Part shown: piece by piece, positions 43,953 to 51,904 of the stretch
Numbering within the stretch: position 1 is the stretch's first letter
Layout: each line of letters begins with the position of its first letter
Source: Firmicutes bacterium UBA5010
GTDB lineage: Bacteria; Bacillota; Clostridia; Tissierellales; Sedimentibacteraceae
Length of the DNA: 63,919 bases
Direction: 5' to 3'
Assembly (NCBI GenBank): GCA_002396645.1
Contig: DGYI01000034.1
Coordinates: 5,446-69,364 of the forward strand
Program-made: the position numbers and the translations under genes
The notes under the pieces: model-generated
Database searches by the model: none
The model's input: only the letters and a program-made list of their open reading frames with translations
Told to the model about the DNA's origin: nothing

Positions 43953-44843
43953 ATGAAACGTAATATTCAAGCTAAGAATAACGTACCGGCAGCTAACCAG
44001 CAAATCCTATTAACTATTAAAGAAAGTTCTGATGTCATTAAATATTATAGCTTAGGCATACAACCTTCAAAAACAACTCTTTGGACACCGGAACCACAAA
44101 AAAGTATTTATCTCACCTCTGTTCAAGTATCTGCTCCATTAGCTGCATCAATTTTATTAAGTGATGATGATATCAATTTTTTATCTCTTAGAATAACACA
44201 GCCTTTTAGTACTGTAAGCCAAGCCTTTCCTTCAACCTTCAAGCTTACAACCGGTAATTCTCTTATGTTGAGTACTTCTGATGAGGAAATATCATGTAAT
44301 ACTTCCGGTGCTGTAACCGCTACTCAAGTTGCCTATAATGGCAGAAGTGATTTCACTAATGTTAATAATGCAATAGGGCTTTCAAACGGGACACTGGCTT
44401 CTCTAAGCTCAGGCGTGCTTACTCAGACCCGGGGAAGACTTGTCTTGGAATATAGTATGTTACCAACGCAATACCAGTATTTAGAGATTGAACAGGTTAT
44501 AATAAAATATTATTGCCGTCTTAATCTAACTCTTGCTGTAGGTGTTAGTTCCATGATTCTTTATTGGCGTCCGAATATCCAGGCGAATTGGATTGAATTA
44601 CAAGAAATAAGTCTGTCTGTCATAGGATCTGCAAACTATTTAACCAACCCAATTGAACATGATATTACCGATATGGTACTTAGTGCATCTGATCCTTGGG
44701 AGGTAATCAATAATTTACAAACATCCTTTGTCGGAACACATACTGGTCTAGGTCTTGGAAATACAGTACAGTTAGATGCTATAGAAATTGAAATCTGCAT
44801 GGCAGGTAAAAATCAAATTACGGTTTTCGGATATGAAGCTTAG
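43953..44843 (+). CDS. Beta-rich protein of unknown function, long form
   Basis: 296 residues. The first 125 residues repeat the preceding protein's domain (LWTPEPQKSIYLTSVQVSAPLAASILL, ending TSGAVTATQVAYNGR). About 160 further residues (LASLSSGVLTQTRGRLVLEY, EIEQVIIKYYCRL, LDAIEIEICMAG) form a second, probably lectin-like or jelly-roll domain. The last residues ITVFGYEA echo the end of the short form. It follows by 33 bp with its own AAAGGAG, so the two are co-transcribed. Confidence 0.7.
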   Translation: MKRNIQAKNNVPAANQQILLTIKESSDVIKYYSLGIQPSKTTLWTPEPQKSIYLTSVQVSAPLAASILLSDDDINFLSLRITQPFSTVSQAFPSTFKLTTGNSLMLSTSDEEISCNTSGAVTATQVAYNGRSDFTNVNNAIGLSNGTLASLSSGVLTQTRGRLVLEYSMLPTQYQYLEIEQVIIKYYCRLNLTLAVGVSSMILYWRPNIQANWIELQEISLSVIGSANYLTNPIEHDITDMVLSASDPWEVINNLQTSFVGTHTGLGLGNTVQLDAIEIEICMAGKNQITVFGYEA

Positions 44844-44895
44844 TTTTACCGCAATATATTATTTATGAGGCAAAGTCGAATAGATTTTGATATAT

Positions 44896-44958
44896 CTAAA
44901 CCCGATTTTTATCTATTTTAACATTGCTTAAATCCTTTAGCACAGGTACATAATCCAT
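44896..44958 (-). pseudogene. Possible N-terminal remnant, 20 codons
   Basis: AAAGGA precedes an ATG frame beginning MDYVPVLKDLSNVKIDK, which recalls the start of small DUF6870-type proteins, but it stops after 20 codons. It could be chance. The 44844-45116 gap holds nothing else that I can name. Confidence 0.25.
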
Positions 44959-45116
44959 AAAATGTTCCTTTCAAGCAATAAATAAAAGAATACAAAAAAT
45001 CACCCAACCCACGTTGACTGTGAATTGAGTGAAAATTGATAAATTATTTAGCTATCTATTGATGAGCTCTCATAATAATATATATAATTTATCCAAAGAA
45101 ATATATTACCCTGAAC

Positions 45117-46184
45117 CTACAATTTTCTCACCTTAATGGCAAAAGCTGTTGGCAGCATTAATGCTTTTCTGCCAAAATCATTATCTGATGCCATTGCTTT
45201 TTCTTTGTCGGTTTCTTCAATAAGCTCTTCAAAAATAAAGCCATTTCTGGCTAAAGAGTTAAGATATGTACTTATCATACGATTAGAGAGCATAATTTCT
45301 TTGTCGCTCATATCACCACAATACCATTCTTCATTAAAATAAGAATTACTAAAAACAAGTTTGCCATCTTCAACTGATACACATTTGTGAATAGGATGTG
45401 ACCAACCGAAAATGAATACTCCATCTTTTTTCAAATAAGAATGAATGCGTTTAAAGGTTTTGTCCAAGCTTGTTGTCCACCCAATTCCATAAACAGAATA
45501 AACTAAATCGAAATAATCAATTGGTAATCCACACTCATCCTCCATAGGTGAACAAATCAGTTTAGCACTGATTCCTTGTGTTTGAAGATAATTTTCAGTT
45601 CTTTCAATTTGGTTTTCAGATATATCTAATCCCCATAAATCAGTTGCCCCTAAATCTGAAACATATTTTAAGGAGTGACCATTACCGCAGCCGATTTCGA
45701 GCACACTTTTATCTGACAAATCTCCAAGTAAGTTCAACTTCTCCTCTGTTGGTAAATAACCTCCCCACTTTGGTAACGCTGTTACACCCAAAAACTCACT
45801 CCCTATTGTATTCCAAAACTCAATATTAGTTTTATGAGCTTCGCTCACATTCATATCAATATTAGCCACCTTACCTAAAACTTTACCACCTACAATATTC
45901 TTTTTTATTTTCTCCGCTTCTTCTATAAGTTTCATTATATTTTCCTCTGCTTTCTTCTTGTAGTCTGCATCGGTCAGCTTTTCTCCTGAAAATAGCTCAT
46001 TAAGATTGATTTTGAGAATTTCACATATCGGCATCATAAGGGACAATTCAGGCATTCCATTGCCACATTCCCATTTACTTACAGTTTTATTGCTAATTCC
46101 AAGAGTATCGGCTAATTCACACTGAGTTAAATTCTGCTGTTTTCTCATTTTTGCAATAAATCTTCCGATTTTAACTTGATTCAA
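45117..46184 (-). CDS. XRE regulator fused to SAM methyltransferase
   Basis: 355 residues. An XRE helix-turn-helix covers about 5-60 (QCELADTLGISNKTVSKWE). A helical linker (70-125) joins a class I methyltransferase whose SAM loop is VLEIGCGNGHS (161-171), followed by GLDISENQIE and a region DLVYSVYGIGW in the motif IV position. The regulator may be controlled by, or may regulate in response to, a methylated small molecule. Initiation is at TTG (46184) with GGCGGTG upstream; a later ATG would cut the helix-turn-helix. Single gene in the accessory segment. Confidence 0.82.
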   Translation of the reverse strand: MNQVKIGRFIAKMRKQQNLTQCELADTLGISNKTVSKWECGNGMPELSLMMPICEILKINLNELFSGEKLTDADYKKKAEENIMKLIEEAEKIKKNIVGGKVLGKVANIDMNVSEAHKTNIEFWNTIGSEFLGVTALPKWGGYLPTEEKLNLLGDLSDKSVLEIGCGNGHSLKYVSDLGATDLWGLDISENQIERTENYLQTQGISAKLICSPMEDECGLPIDYFDLVYSVYGIGWTTSLDKTFKRIHSYLKKDGVFIFGWSHPIHKCVSVEDGKLVFSNSYFNEEWYCGDMSDKEIMLSNRMISTYLNSLARNGFIFEELIEETDKEKAMASDNDFGRKALMLPTAFAIKVRKL

Positions 46185-46611
46185 ACCGACACCGCCTTTC
46201 CTTGAGGATATTATATTTCAATTGCTCATAAAATCACACCCACGAATCGTAGAATTTAAATAAGAATTATTATAGAAAGTTTGTGCTTCTAATTTTTACC
46301 ATTAATCATCGCTAATCTTAGCATCATGCAACTTGTCCACGGCACTTTTTGCACTATCGGTAGGGTGTAACAACAAATACTCCATCTATTGTTCCTGCAT
46401 AAATCTTTAATATAGCCTTTTCTGAAATATGGCAATTTTGCAAATGAGGTAAAAATGAATCAACCTCTCTATACCCTGCACATATTATCTCTATCTTCCA
46501 TCTAATAATACTCATTCCTCGTAATAATTTATAATTACCTTATTTCACTAATACTTCATTCTTAATAAAATAGAATTAGAAAAAGCAAAAAGACTATCTA
46601 AGCCAGTAAAT
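46185..46611. other. Intergenic, 427 bp
   Basis: Contains the 53-codon frame at 46354-46515 and otherwise AT-rich sequence; no clear regulatory element. Confidence 0.5.
46354..46515 (-). CDS. Possible small ORF, 53 codons
   Basis: The frame begins MSIIRWKIEIICAGYREVD and ends GTIDGVFVVTPYR. GAGGA lies only 1 nt before the ATG, so initiation is doubtful; the frame is open further upstream. No family recognised. It could be the end of a lost gene rather than a functional small protein. Confidence 0.3.
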   Translation of the reverse strand: MSIIRWKIEIICAGYREVDSFLPHLQNCHISEKAILKIYAGTIDGVFVVTPYR

Positions 46612-47232
46612 CTAAAAAAGAGTTGTTTTTTTAACAAAAGGCTTGCCTAGTGAAAAAAACCCGGAATCATTAATAATCAATCCAGATTCTTCAAAGAGCA
46701 GATAGAGGTTATGATTTTGTTTGGAAATAAATGAATCATGTTTGATTGGATCATAATGGCAAAAAACATCATAATTATTCAACAAATTCAATCCGGAAAG
46801 GTTATTAATTCCAACATAGTTTTCATCAGCGTATATAGCAGTTTCGATAGTTTTCCCGCATACAATAGCGCCGGCAGAACCCCCATAAAGAACACCACCC
46901 GTTTCTAAATAAGAGTGTATTTGCACATCGAAGTTGGATTTCTGGATTTCATTTAGCAACTTAAAAGTATTTCCACCGCCAATGAACACTGCACTATACC
47001 GACCATCCAGATTTAAAGTTCTTAAATCAATACAGAGCTCAACATTTAAAACACCATACTCACCATATGTCTTTTTGAACCATTCGTAGCATTCTTCGTA
47101 GCTAAAAACATGAGGTTCCATAGCGTTTGGGATATACAGCACTGTTTTCTGCAAATCAATAATGGAAGCAAAGTATTTGTCAATTGGAACGACAACTTCA
47201 GGGTCCCCTCCACCAGATAGAATAATTGTCAT
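46612..47232 (-). CDS. Peptidase S51 (peptidase E-like)
   Basis: 206 residues. The nucleophile elbow is GGSAGAIV and the segment FIGGGNTFKLL precedes it, as in peptidase E and cyanophycinase (class I glutamine-amidotransferase fold with serine). Its members cleave Asp-X dipeptides or related bonds. AGGAGG precedes the ATG. It lies between the XRE-methyltransferase gene and an rlmD-like fragment. Confidence 0.9.
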   Translation of the reverse strand: MTIILSGGGDPEVVVPIDKYFASIIDLQKTVLYIPNAMEPHVFSYEECYEWFKKTYGEYGVLNVELCIDLRTLNLDGRYSAVFIGGGNTFKLLNEIQKSNFDVQIHSYLETGGVLYGGSAGAIVCGKTIETAIYADENYVGINNLSGLNLLNNYDVFCHYDPIKHDSFISKQNHNLYLLFEESGLIINDSGFFSLGKPFVKKTTLF

Positions 47233-47279
47233 TTAATATTCCTCCTCGTATAATATGGTTAAAACTTAAATGCTTTACT

Positions 47280-47396
47280 TTATTTTTCTTTTCGTGACAT
47301 TAATACTACCGTCTCCACGTGCCCTGTTGCTGCAATTCTGATGACTAGCGAACCTAATACCCCCTTGACTGAGGATTTTAGTCTTAACAGTTTTCA
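47280..47396 (-). pseudogene. rlmD/rumA-like 3'-end fragment
   Basis: An unstarted frame of about 38 codons that ends IAATGHVETVVLMSRKEK. The tail matches the C-terminus of RumA/RlmD methyltransferases. The part before it (SSVKGVLGSLVIR) is shared at DNA level with the fragment at 38203-38245. It lies in the gap between the S51 and ApeA-like genes, in the same orientation as the intact rlmD. Confidence 0.6.
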
Positions 47397-47469
47397 GTAG
47401 AAACAAATATCTATGTTCCTACATATCCTTTGATAGTATCATATTTTATTTTGTATACTTTAAGCTTTA

Positions 47470-48810
47470 TTATTTAAACATATGACTAAGAATATTTTTA
47501 GACTCTTGCACAGAAAAGCCTACTCTCTCCAAAACTGAAAAGTATACAATTAATATTAGATAATAATAAATTTCTGCTTGCTTTTCAAAACTTATTTGTC
47601 CACTATGCGCTGCTTCATTTCGCAGTTTAACAAAACTCTGTACACGCTCATCAAATTGTTCTTCCGTATATATTTCCAACCCAATAATTCTACTAGCTAA
47701 TTGTGTAATCTCTTCTTTATACCTTCTATAAAGCTGCATAATTTGTTCTTTTGCGGGTAAATCAATATAATTAATTGTTGAATTCACCAAATTATAAAAC
47801 CTTTCACTTAGTTTATCCTTGTTATTTTCCTTGAAACCTTTGACGGTCTTTTTTAAATCTTTTATAAGTCTAGAGACCTCAGGAATTTTTTTATTGGTTA
47901 TTTCATGTAATTCATATTCTCTTTCTAATGAAGTACAAATATCCCTTACATTTGCTATACTCATAAAATATATGTCCCTATTACGATATGGAACGAACTG
48001 TAAATAAGGTCGTGATATATCTTCACTAAGTAATCTTAGTAATTTTGGTAGCATATCTCCTAATAATCCAATTCCAATAACACGTGTAAAATCTAATTTA
48101 ACATAATCTTCAACATCTCGTTGTACTTTACACACAGATGATTGACTATCTAAAAGCAGTTTAAATTCAACATTGTATTGTCTTACACAAAATGCAATCA
48201 ATTCCTTGATTACTGTGAAGCAGTCCAATATCTTATCAATACCTTGAGGCCTATCAAACCTTAATGATATATACGATTCTACATTACCCAATGAATTATT
48301 AACAAAATTTCCATCATCTCTATTTGATTTTATAGAATACAATAATTGACATCCTTCTCCAAAAATTTCTAAATTGTACATAGCAGTGTATTTATCTCTA
48401 TCGGTAAATTTAATTGATTCCTTTGTACTTTTAATAGCAATTTTAGGATTGTGTACTATATTTATAGTGCCACCAACAAATGATATTTCTTGAAACTGTG
48501 ATAAGTCAGTATTCTCACAATTATATGTGTTTTTAATAATTAGTGGTGTACTAAAATATATGTATTCGTTCATAAACGGTAATTTAGGTTTTTGGTTTAT
48601 ATATATCGCAATGTTATTCTCACATTCATCTACACCATAAATCCACTGCTTATAATCATAATCTTCTGCTTGAACATAATCATATATTTTATTAAACTCG
48701 CTACTGTTTATCGGAAATATCTTAACAATAAAGCCATTAATAGTAAAAAAACATTCACAACCTCTAAACTTAATGCGTCCTGAAAAATTTTCATTAATTT
48801 TCAACTCCAT
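47470..48810 (-). CDS. ApeA-like HEPN protein, candidate antiphage defence
   Basis: 446 residues. The N-terminal half is beta-rich and resembles the ApeA N-terminal domain (GRIKFRGCECFFTIN ... ISFVGGTINIVH). The C-terminal 150 residues are helical with a HEPN RNase motif R-x4-H at 397-402 (KLRNEAAHSG). ApeA proteins give abortive infection through HEPN RNase activity in Gammaproteobacteria; that this one does so is inference. GAGGGG precedes the ATG. Followed by an rlmD-like fragment and preceded by an interrupted gene, so it sits in the accessory segment. Confidence 0.78.
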   Translation of the reverse strand: MELKINENFSGRIKFRGCECFFTINGFIVKIFPINSSEFNKIYDYVQAEDYDYKQWIYGVDECENNIAIYINQKPKLPFMNEYIYFSTPLIIKNTYNCENTDLSQFQEISFVGGTINIVHNPKIAIKSTKESIKFTDRDKYTAMYNLEIFGEGCQLLYSIKSNRDDGNFVNNSLGNVESYISLRFDRPQGIDKILDCFTVIKELIAFCVRQYNVEFKLLLDSQSSVCKVQRDVEDYVKLDFTRVIGIGLLGDMLPKLLRLLSEDISRPYLQFVPYRNRDIYFMSIANVRDICTSLEREYELHEITNKKIPEVSRLIKDLKKTVKGFKENNKDKLSERFYNLVNSTINYIDLPAKEQIMQLYRRYKEEITQLASRIIGLEIYTEEQFDERVQSFVKLRNEAAHSGQISFEKQAEIYYYLILIVYFSVLERVGFSVQESKNILSHMFK

Positions 48811-48996
48811 GATTTCCCCTCTCTTATAACGATGTATACAACACTAATATCTTTTAAGCCAATCAATCTTTGTTTTCAAAGTTACGTATAACTGTTTGTT
48901 GTTCCTGTCAGTTCTACAAACTTAAACTTTCACAAACTAAAAGCTTATATGTTTGGTGAACAACTTGTTAGGCGAAGGATAACCGCAGTAATATTA

Positions 48997-49470
48997 TCAA
49001 TCAATACAACTTATCTCAACAATAGCATCATTAAAACTTCCTTCTTTTACTTCTAAGTTCGTATTGTATCGAGTGTTAACTTCATCATATGTAAATGAGA
49101 CTCCAACCCTAGCCTCCTCACCATTAAAATCTCCTATTCCTTCGGCGCATCAGACAAGTGGATTATTAATATCCTGTTGCTTATATTCAAAGTACTTCAA
49201 CTTTAGCTGTGAGGTACTTGTTATGACTATAACATCAAATTCAACACCAACATCTATACAGGGCTCAGAACATAACATAAGTCCATCATTATTTGGAATT
49301 TCAATTCTTATTTCATTTTTTTCCTCACTATAATTGATGCGATTATTCTTCAAACATTTAAATATGATATCTTCTGCAGAATATTGATAGCCATCCTTAA
49401 CGAATATAATGTTACCTTCTTCAAATATTCTCATTATCTTTTCTATAAAAAAGCTAGGTTCATAGGTCAT
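48997..49470 (-). pseudogene. Protein of unknown function, interrupted by an in-frame TGA
   Basis: Frame 49470-49153 encodes 106 residues (MTYEPSFFIEKIMRIF ... DINNPLV). A TGA follows at 49152-49150, and the same frame stays open for 50 more codons (CAEGIGDFNGEEARVG ... VEISCID) to a TGA at 48997. The composition of both parts is alike, so the original gene probably had about 157 codons and carries one nonsense change. The context around the TGA (V-stop-C-A) is not a known selenoprotein motif. It begins 33 bp after the GIY-YIG gene; the ribosome binding site is weak. Confidence 0.55.
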
Positions 49471-49503
49471 TTAAATTGATCTAAAAACTTAGGCTCTTTA
49501 TAT

Positions 49504-50205
49504 TTATACAAATACTATATAATCATTCAAAAAAGTTGTCTTATCTGTTAAATTCTGAATATGCATTACGCTAAGGTCTTCAGTATAATGTCTTTTCTCC
49601 AGCTTTATATTAAGTTCCGGTTTAAAATGTTCTATTAGTAAAGCTTCAATATCATCTAAATATTTATTAGCTTTTTTAAATGGACTAATAAATTCAAGAG
49701 GAATATAATTTTTATCTTCGGATAAAAAAATTATTGTTCCAAAATATATTCTTTTCTTAAATTCGCTATAAAGTGGGTTATGTAATTTCAGAGCTGCTCT
49801 GTGTCCATTAACAAACCTATTTGTTTTTGAATCTGTTTTTCCAATGTATACAAGTTTCTCAGTATAATCATTGTAAATCGTAATGAAATATAAATTATAA
49901 CAACATGCTGGTGGTTCACCCAACTTTTCAAGTATACTATATTTGTCCTCGTTATCTAAATATAATATATCCTTTAATTCTCGCGCATTTAAAAATTCAT
50001 ACACATCTTGGATATATTTTCTATTTTTATTCCACGATTCATATAAATAACTGGTATCTATTGTATCAGCAAGATATAATTCTATTACTAAATCTAAAGC
50101 AATAAACCCACCTAATTCAAAGCACGGTTTATTATTTGCTAAAAAATTAGCAGCAGTTATACTCTCATTCCCTTTAAGCCAAGGTATGAGTGGTTGAAAT
50201 CTCAA
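49504..50205 (-). CDS. GIY-YIG nuclease-domain protein
   Basis: 233 residues. After about 100 unassigned residues comes a GIY-YIG-type core: YFITIY (106-111) and VYIGKT (119-124), R130, the His of GHRA at 135, E187 in the segment DDIEALLIEHF and N199 in FKPELN. All expected catalytic positions are filled. The module cuts DNA in restriction, repair and mobile elements; its role here is unknown. Start is TTG at 50205 with GGGGGTG 6 nt before; no in-frame ATG would serve. Probably an operon with the interrupted gene downstream. Confidence 0.72.
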   Translation of the reverse strand: MRFQPLIPWLKGNESITAANFLANNKPCFELGGFIALDLVIELYLADTIDTSYLYESWNKNRKYIQDVYEFLNARELKDILYLDNEDKYSILEKLGEPPACCYNLYFITIYNDYTEKLVYIGKTDSKTNRFVNGHRAALKLHNPLYSEFKKRIYFGTIIFLSEDKNYIPLEFISPFKKANKYLDDIEALLIEHFKPELNIKLEKRHYTEDLSVMHIQNLTDKTTFLNDYIVFV

Positions 50206-50364
50206 GAAGTCACCCCCTACAAAATAATTTTTATCATATTAAAAAATGACTATGGCATCTATATTTTACCTATTTTTAAAGTGGCAAGAACTGTTCTTTT
50301 CCATACCAGTTTTTGCCTCAAATTACTTTTCATCACATATGCTGTCATTCTTCTATTTAATTAA

Positions 50365-51720
50365 CTATTTCTTCTCCAACAAACAAACACATTCTGTATG
50401 CACGCTCCACGGAAATTGGTCGATGGGCTGTACTTTTTTTAGTTTGTAGCCTCCGGCCTCTAAGAGCTTTATATCTCTTGCTAAGGTTGAAGGATTGCAT
50501 GAAATGTAGACGATTTTTTTTGGCTGCATGTCGTTGATTGTATCTATTACTTCTTTTTCGCAACCTTTGCGCGGTGGGTCTACTATAACAACATCTGCTT
50601 TTATGTTGTTTTTATATAGATGCGGAATTATTTCTTCTGCTTTTCCGGCATAGAATTCGGTATTGCTTATATTGTTTATCACTGCGTTTTCTTTTGCATT
50701 TATTATTGACTGCTCCACTATTTCTACACCGTATACTTTTTTTGCGTATTTTGCTGCCATTAGTGAGATAGTTCCGATACCGCAGTATATATCGAAGCAA
50801 ATATCATCTTTGATTAAATCTGCATAGTTAATTGCTGTTTTATAAAGTATTTCTGTCTGTTGAGGATTAATTTGAAAAAATGTTTCAGGTGAAATGGCGA
50901 ATTTTAATTCTCCAATATAGTCCTCAATTGTTCCTTTTCCGTGTAATGTTATGTTTTTATGTCCCATAGCTAAATTGGTTTTCTTATCATTGATGTTTTG
51001 AACTATGGTTTTTATTTCCTTAGCGTTGCTTTTTAAGTCATTAACTAAATTATCTTTGTTTGGAAATTCTTCTTTTGCAGTTACTATTATAAGCATCAGG
51101 TCATTTTGTCTGTTGCTTCTCAGCACTATATTTCGAATTATTCCCTTTCCGGAATTTTTATCATAAGGCTCTAATTTATATTTTTTCATGAGCTTTTTGA
51201 ATAAAGCTATCACATTGTCTGCATAATTGCTTTGCAGCATGCAATTATTAATATCAACCGTGTTGTATGTTCCCTGCTCATAAGGTCCGATTATTATTTC
51301 GTTATTCTTCCTTGAGACTGAAAATGTTGTTTTGTTACGGTAATTAAATGGAGTATTCATGCCTATTGTATCATTTATTAATACATCCTCTGTATTTACA
51401 GATGCCCTTTTAAGCTCATTTATTACCCTGTCTTTTTTGCACATAAGCTGTGCATCATAGCTCATATGCATCATCTGGCATCCTCCGCAATCATCATAAT
51501 ATTCACATGGAGGATTTATTCTGTCAGCTGAAGGAGTAATTATTTTTATCAGTTTTCCCACAGCAAACTTTTTCTTTTGCTCTATTATTTTAATTTCAGC
51601 AAAGTCTCCGGGAATGGCTCCGTCTATGAAAATAATCATACCTTCTTCCTTTGCGACACCTTGGCCGAGATAATTTAAATCGATAATTTTTACTGACAGT
51701 GTTTGTCTTGTTGTTAGCAT
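50365..51720 (-). CDS. rlmD: 23S rRNA (uracil-5-)-methyltransferase (RumA/RlmD family)
   Basis: 451 residues. An N-terminal TRAM domain (about 1-60), Fe-S cluster cysteines (PPCEYYDDCGGCQM), SAM loop FDIYCGIGTISL and the catalytic YISCNPSTLARD complete the family pattern. It methylates uracil in 23S rRNA. The start at MLTTRQT has AGGAGT 4 nt upstream. The C-terminus reads HTECVCLLEKK, different from the HVE-type tails found at 38-47 kb downstream of it, so those are not copies of this exact end. Confidence 0.95.
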   Translation of the reverse strand: MLTTRQTLSVKIIDLNYLGQGVAKEEGMIIFIDGAIPGDFAEIKIIEQKKKFAVGKLIKIITPSADRINPPCEYYDDCGGCQMMHMSYDAQLMCKKDRVINELKRASVNTEDVLINDTIGMNTPFNYRNKTTFSVSRKNNEIIIGPYEQGTYNTVDINNCMLQSNYADNVIALFKKLMKKYKLEPYDKNSGKGIIRNIVLRSNRQNDLMLIIVTAKEEFPNKDNLVNDLKSNAKEIKTIVQNINDKKTNLAMGHKNITLHGKGTIEDYIGELKFAISPETFFQINPQQTEILYKTAINYADLIKDDICFDIYCGIGTISLMAAKYAKKVYGVEIVEQSIINAKENAVINNISNTEFYAGKAEEIIPHLYKNNIKADVVIVDPPRKGCEKEVIDTINDMQPKKIVYISCNPSTLARDIKLLEAGGYKLKKVQPIDQFPWSVHTECVCLLEKK

Positions 51721-51904
51721 AATTACTCCTAAAGATAATTTCATTTTTTATATTTTGTTCAAATATTTTTCTTTAATTTTTTTGATTATTTCTAAAATTC
51801 CGTTTTAACTTTATCGAAATAGCAGATATCCATTCACTGCTTAATTTTGCGCATTTGGGGAATTTTGTTAAATTTAAATTTGATTCTTTGTCTATGTTCT
51901 TGAA

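Noticed and set aside
48997..49470. Selenoprotein
   Set aside because: The residues around the TGA match no known selenoprotein motif and no SECIS-like stem directly after it could be recognised; a nonsense change is simpler.
38203..50205. Complete integrative or conjugative element
   Set aside because: No integrase, relaxase or conjugation gene is present; only tails and cargo-like genes remain, so only a decayed hotspot is proposed.
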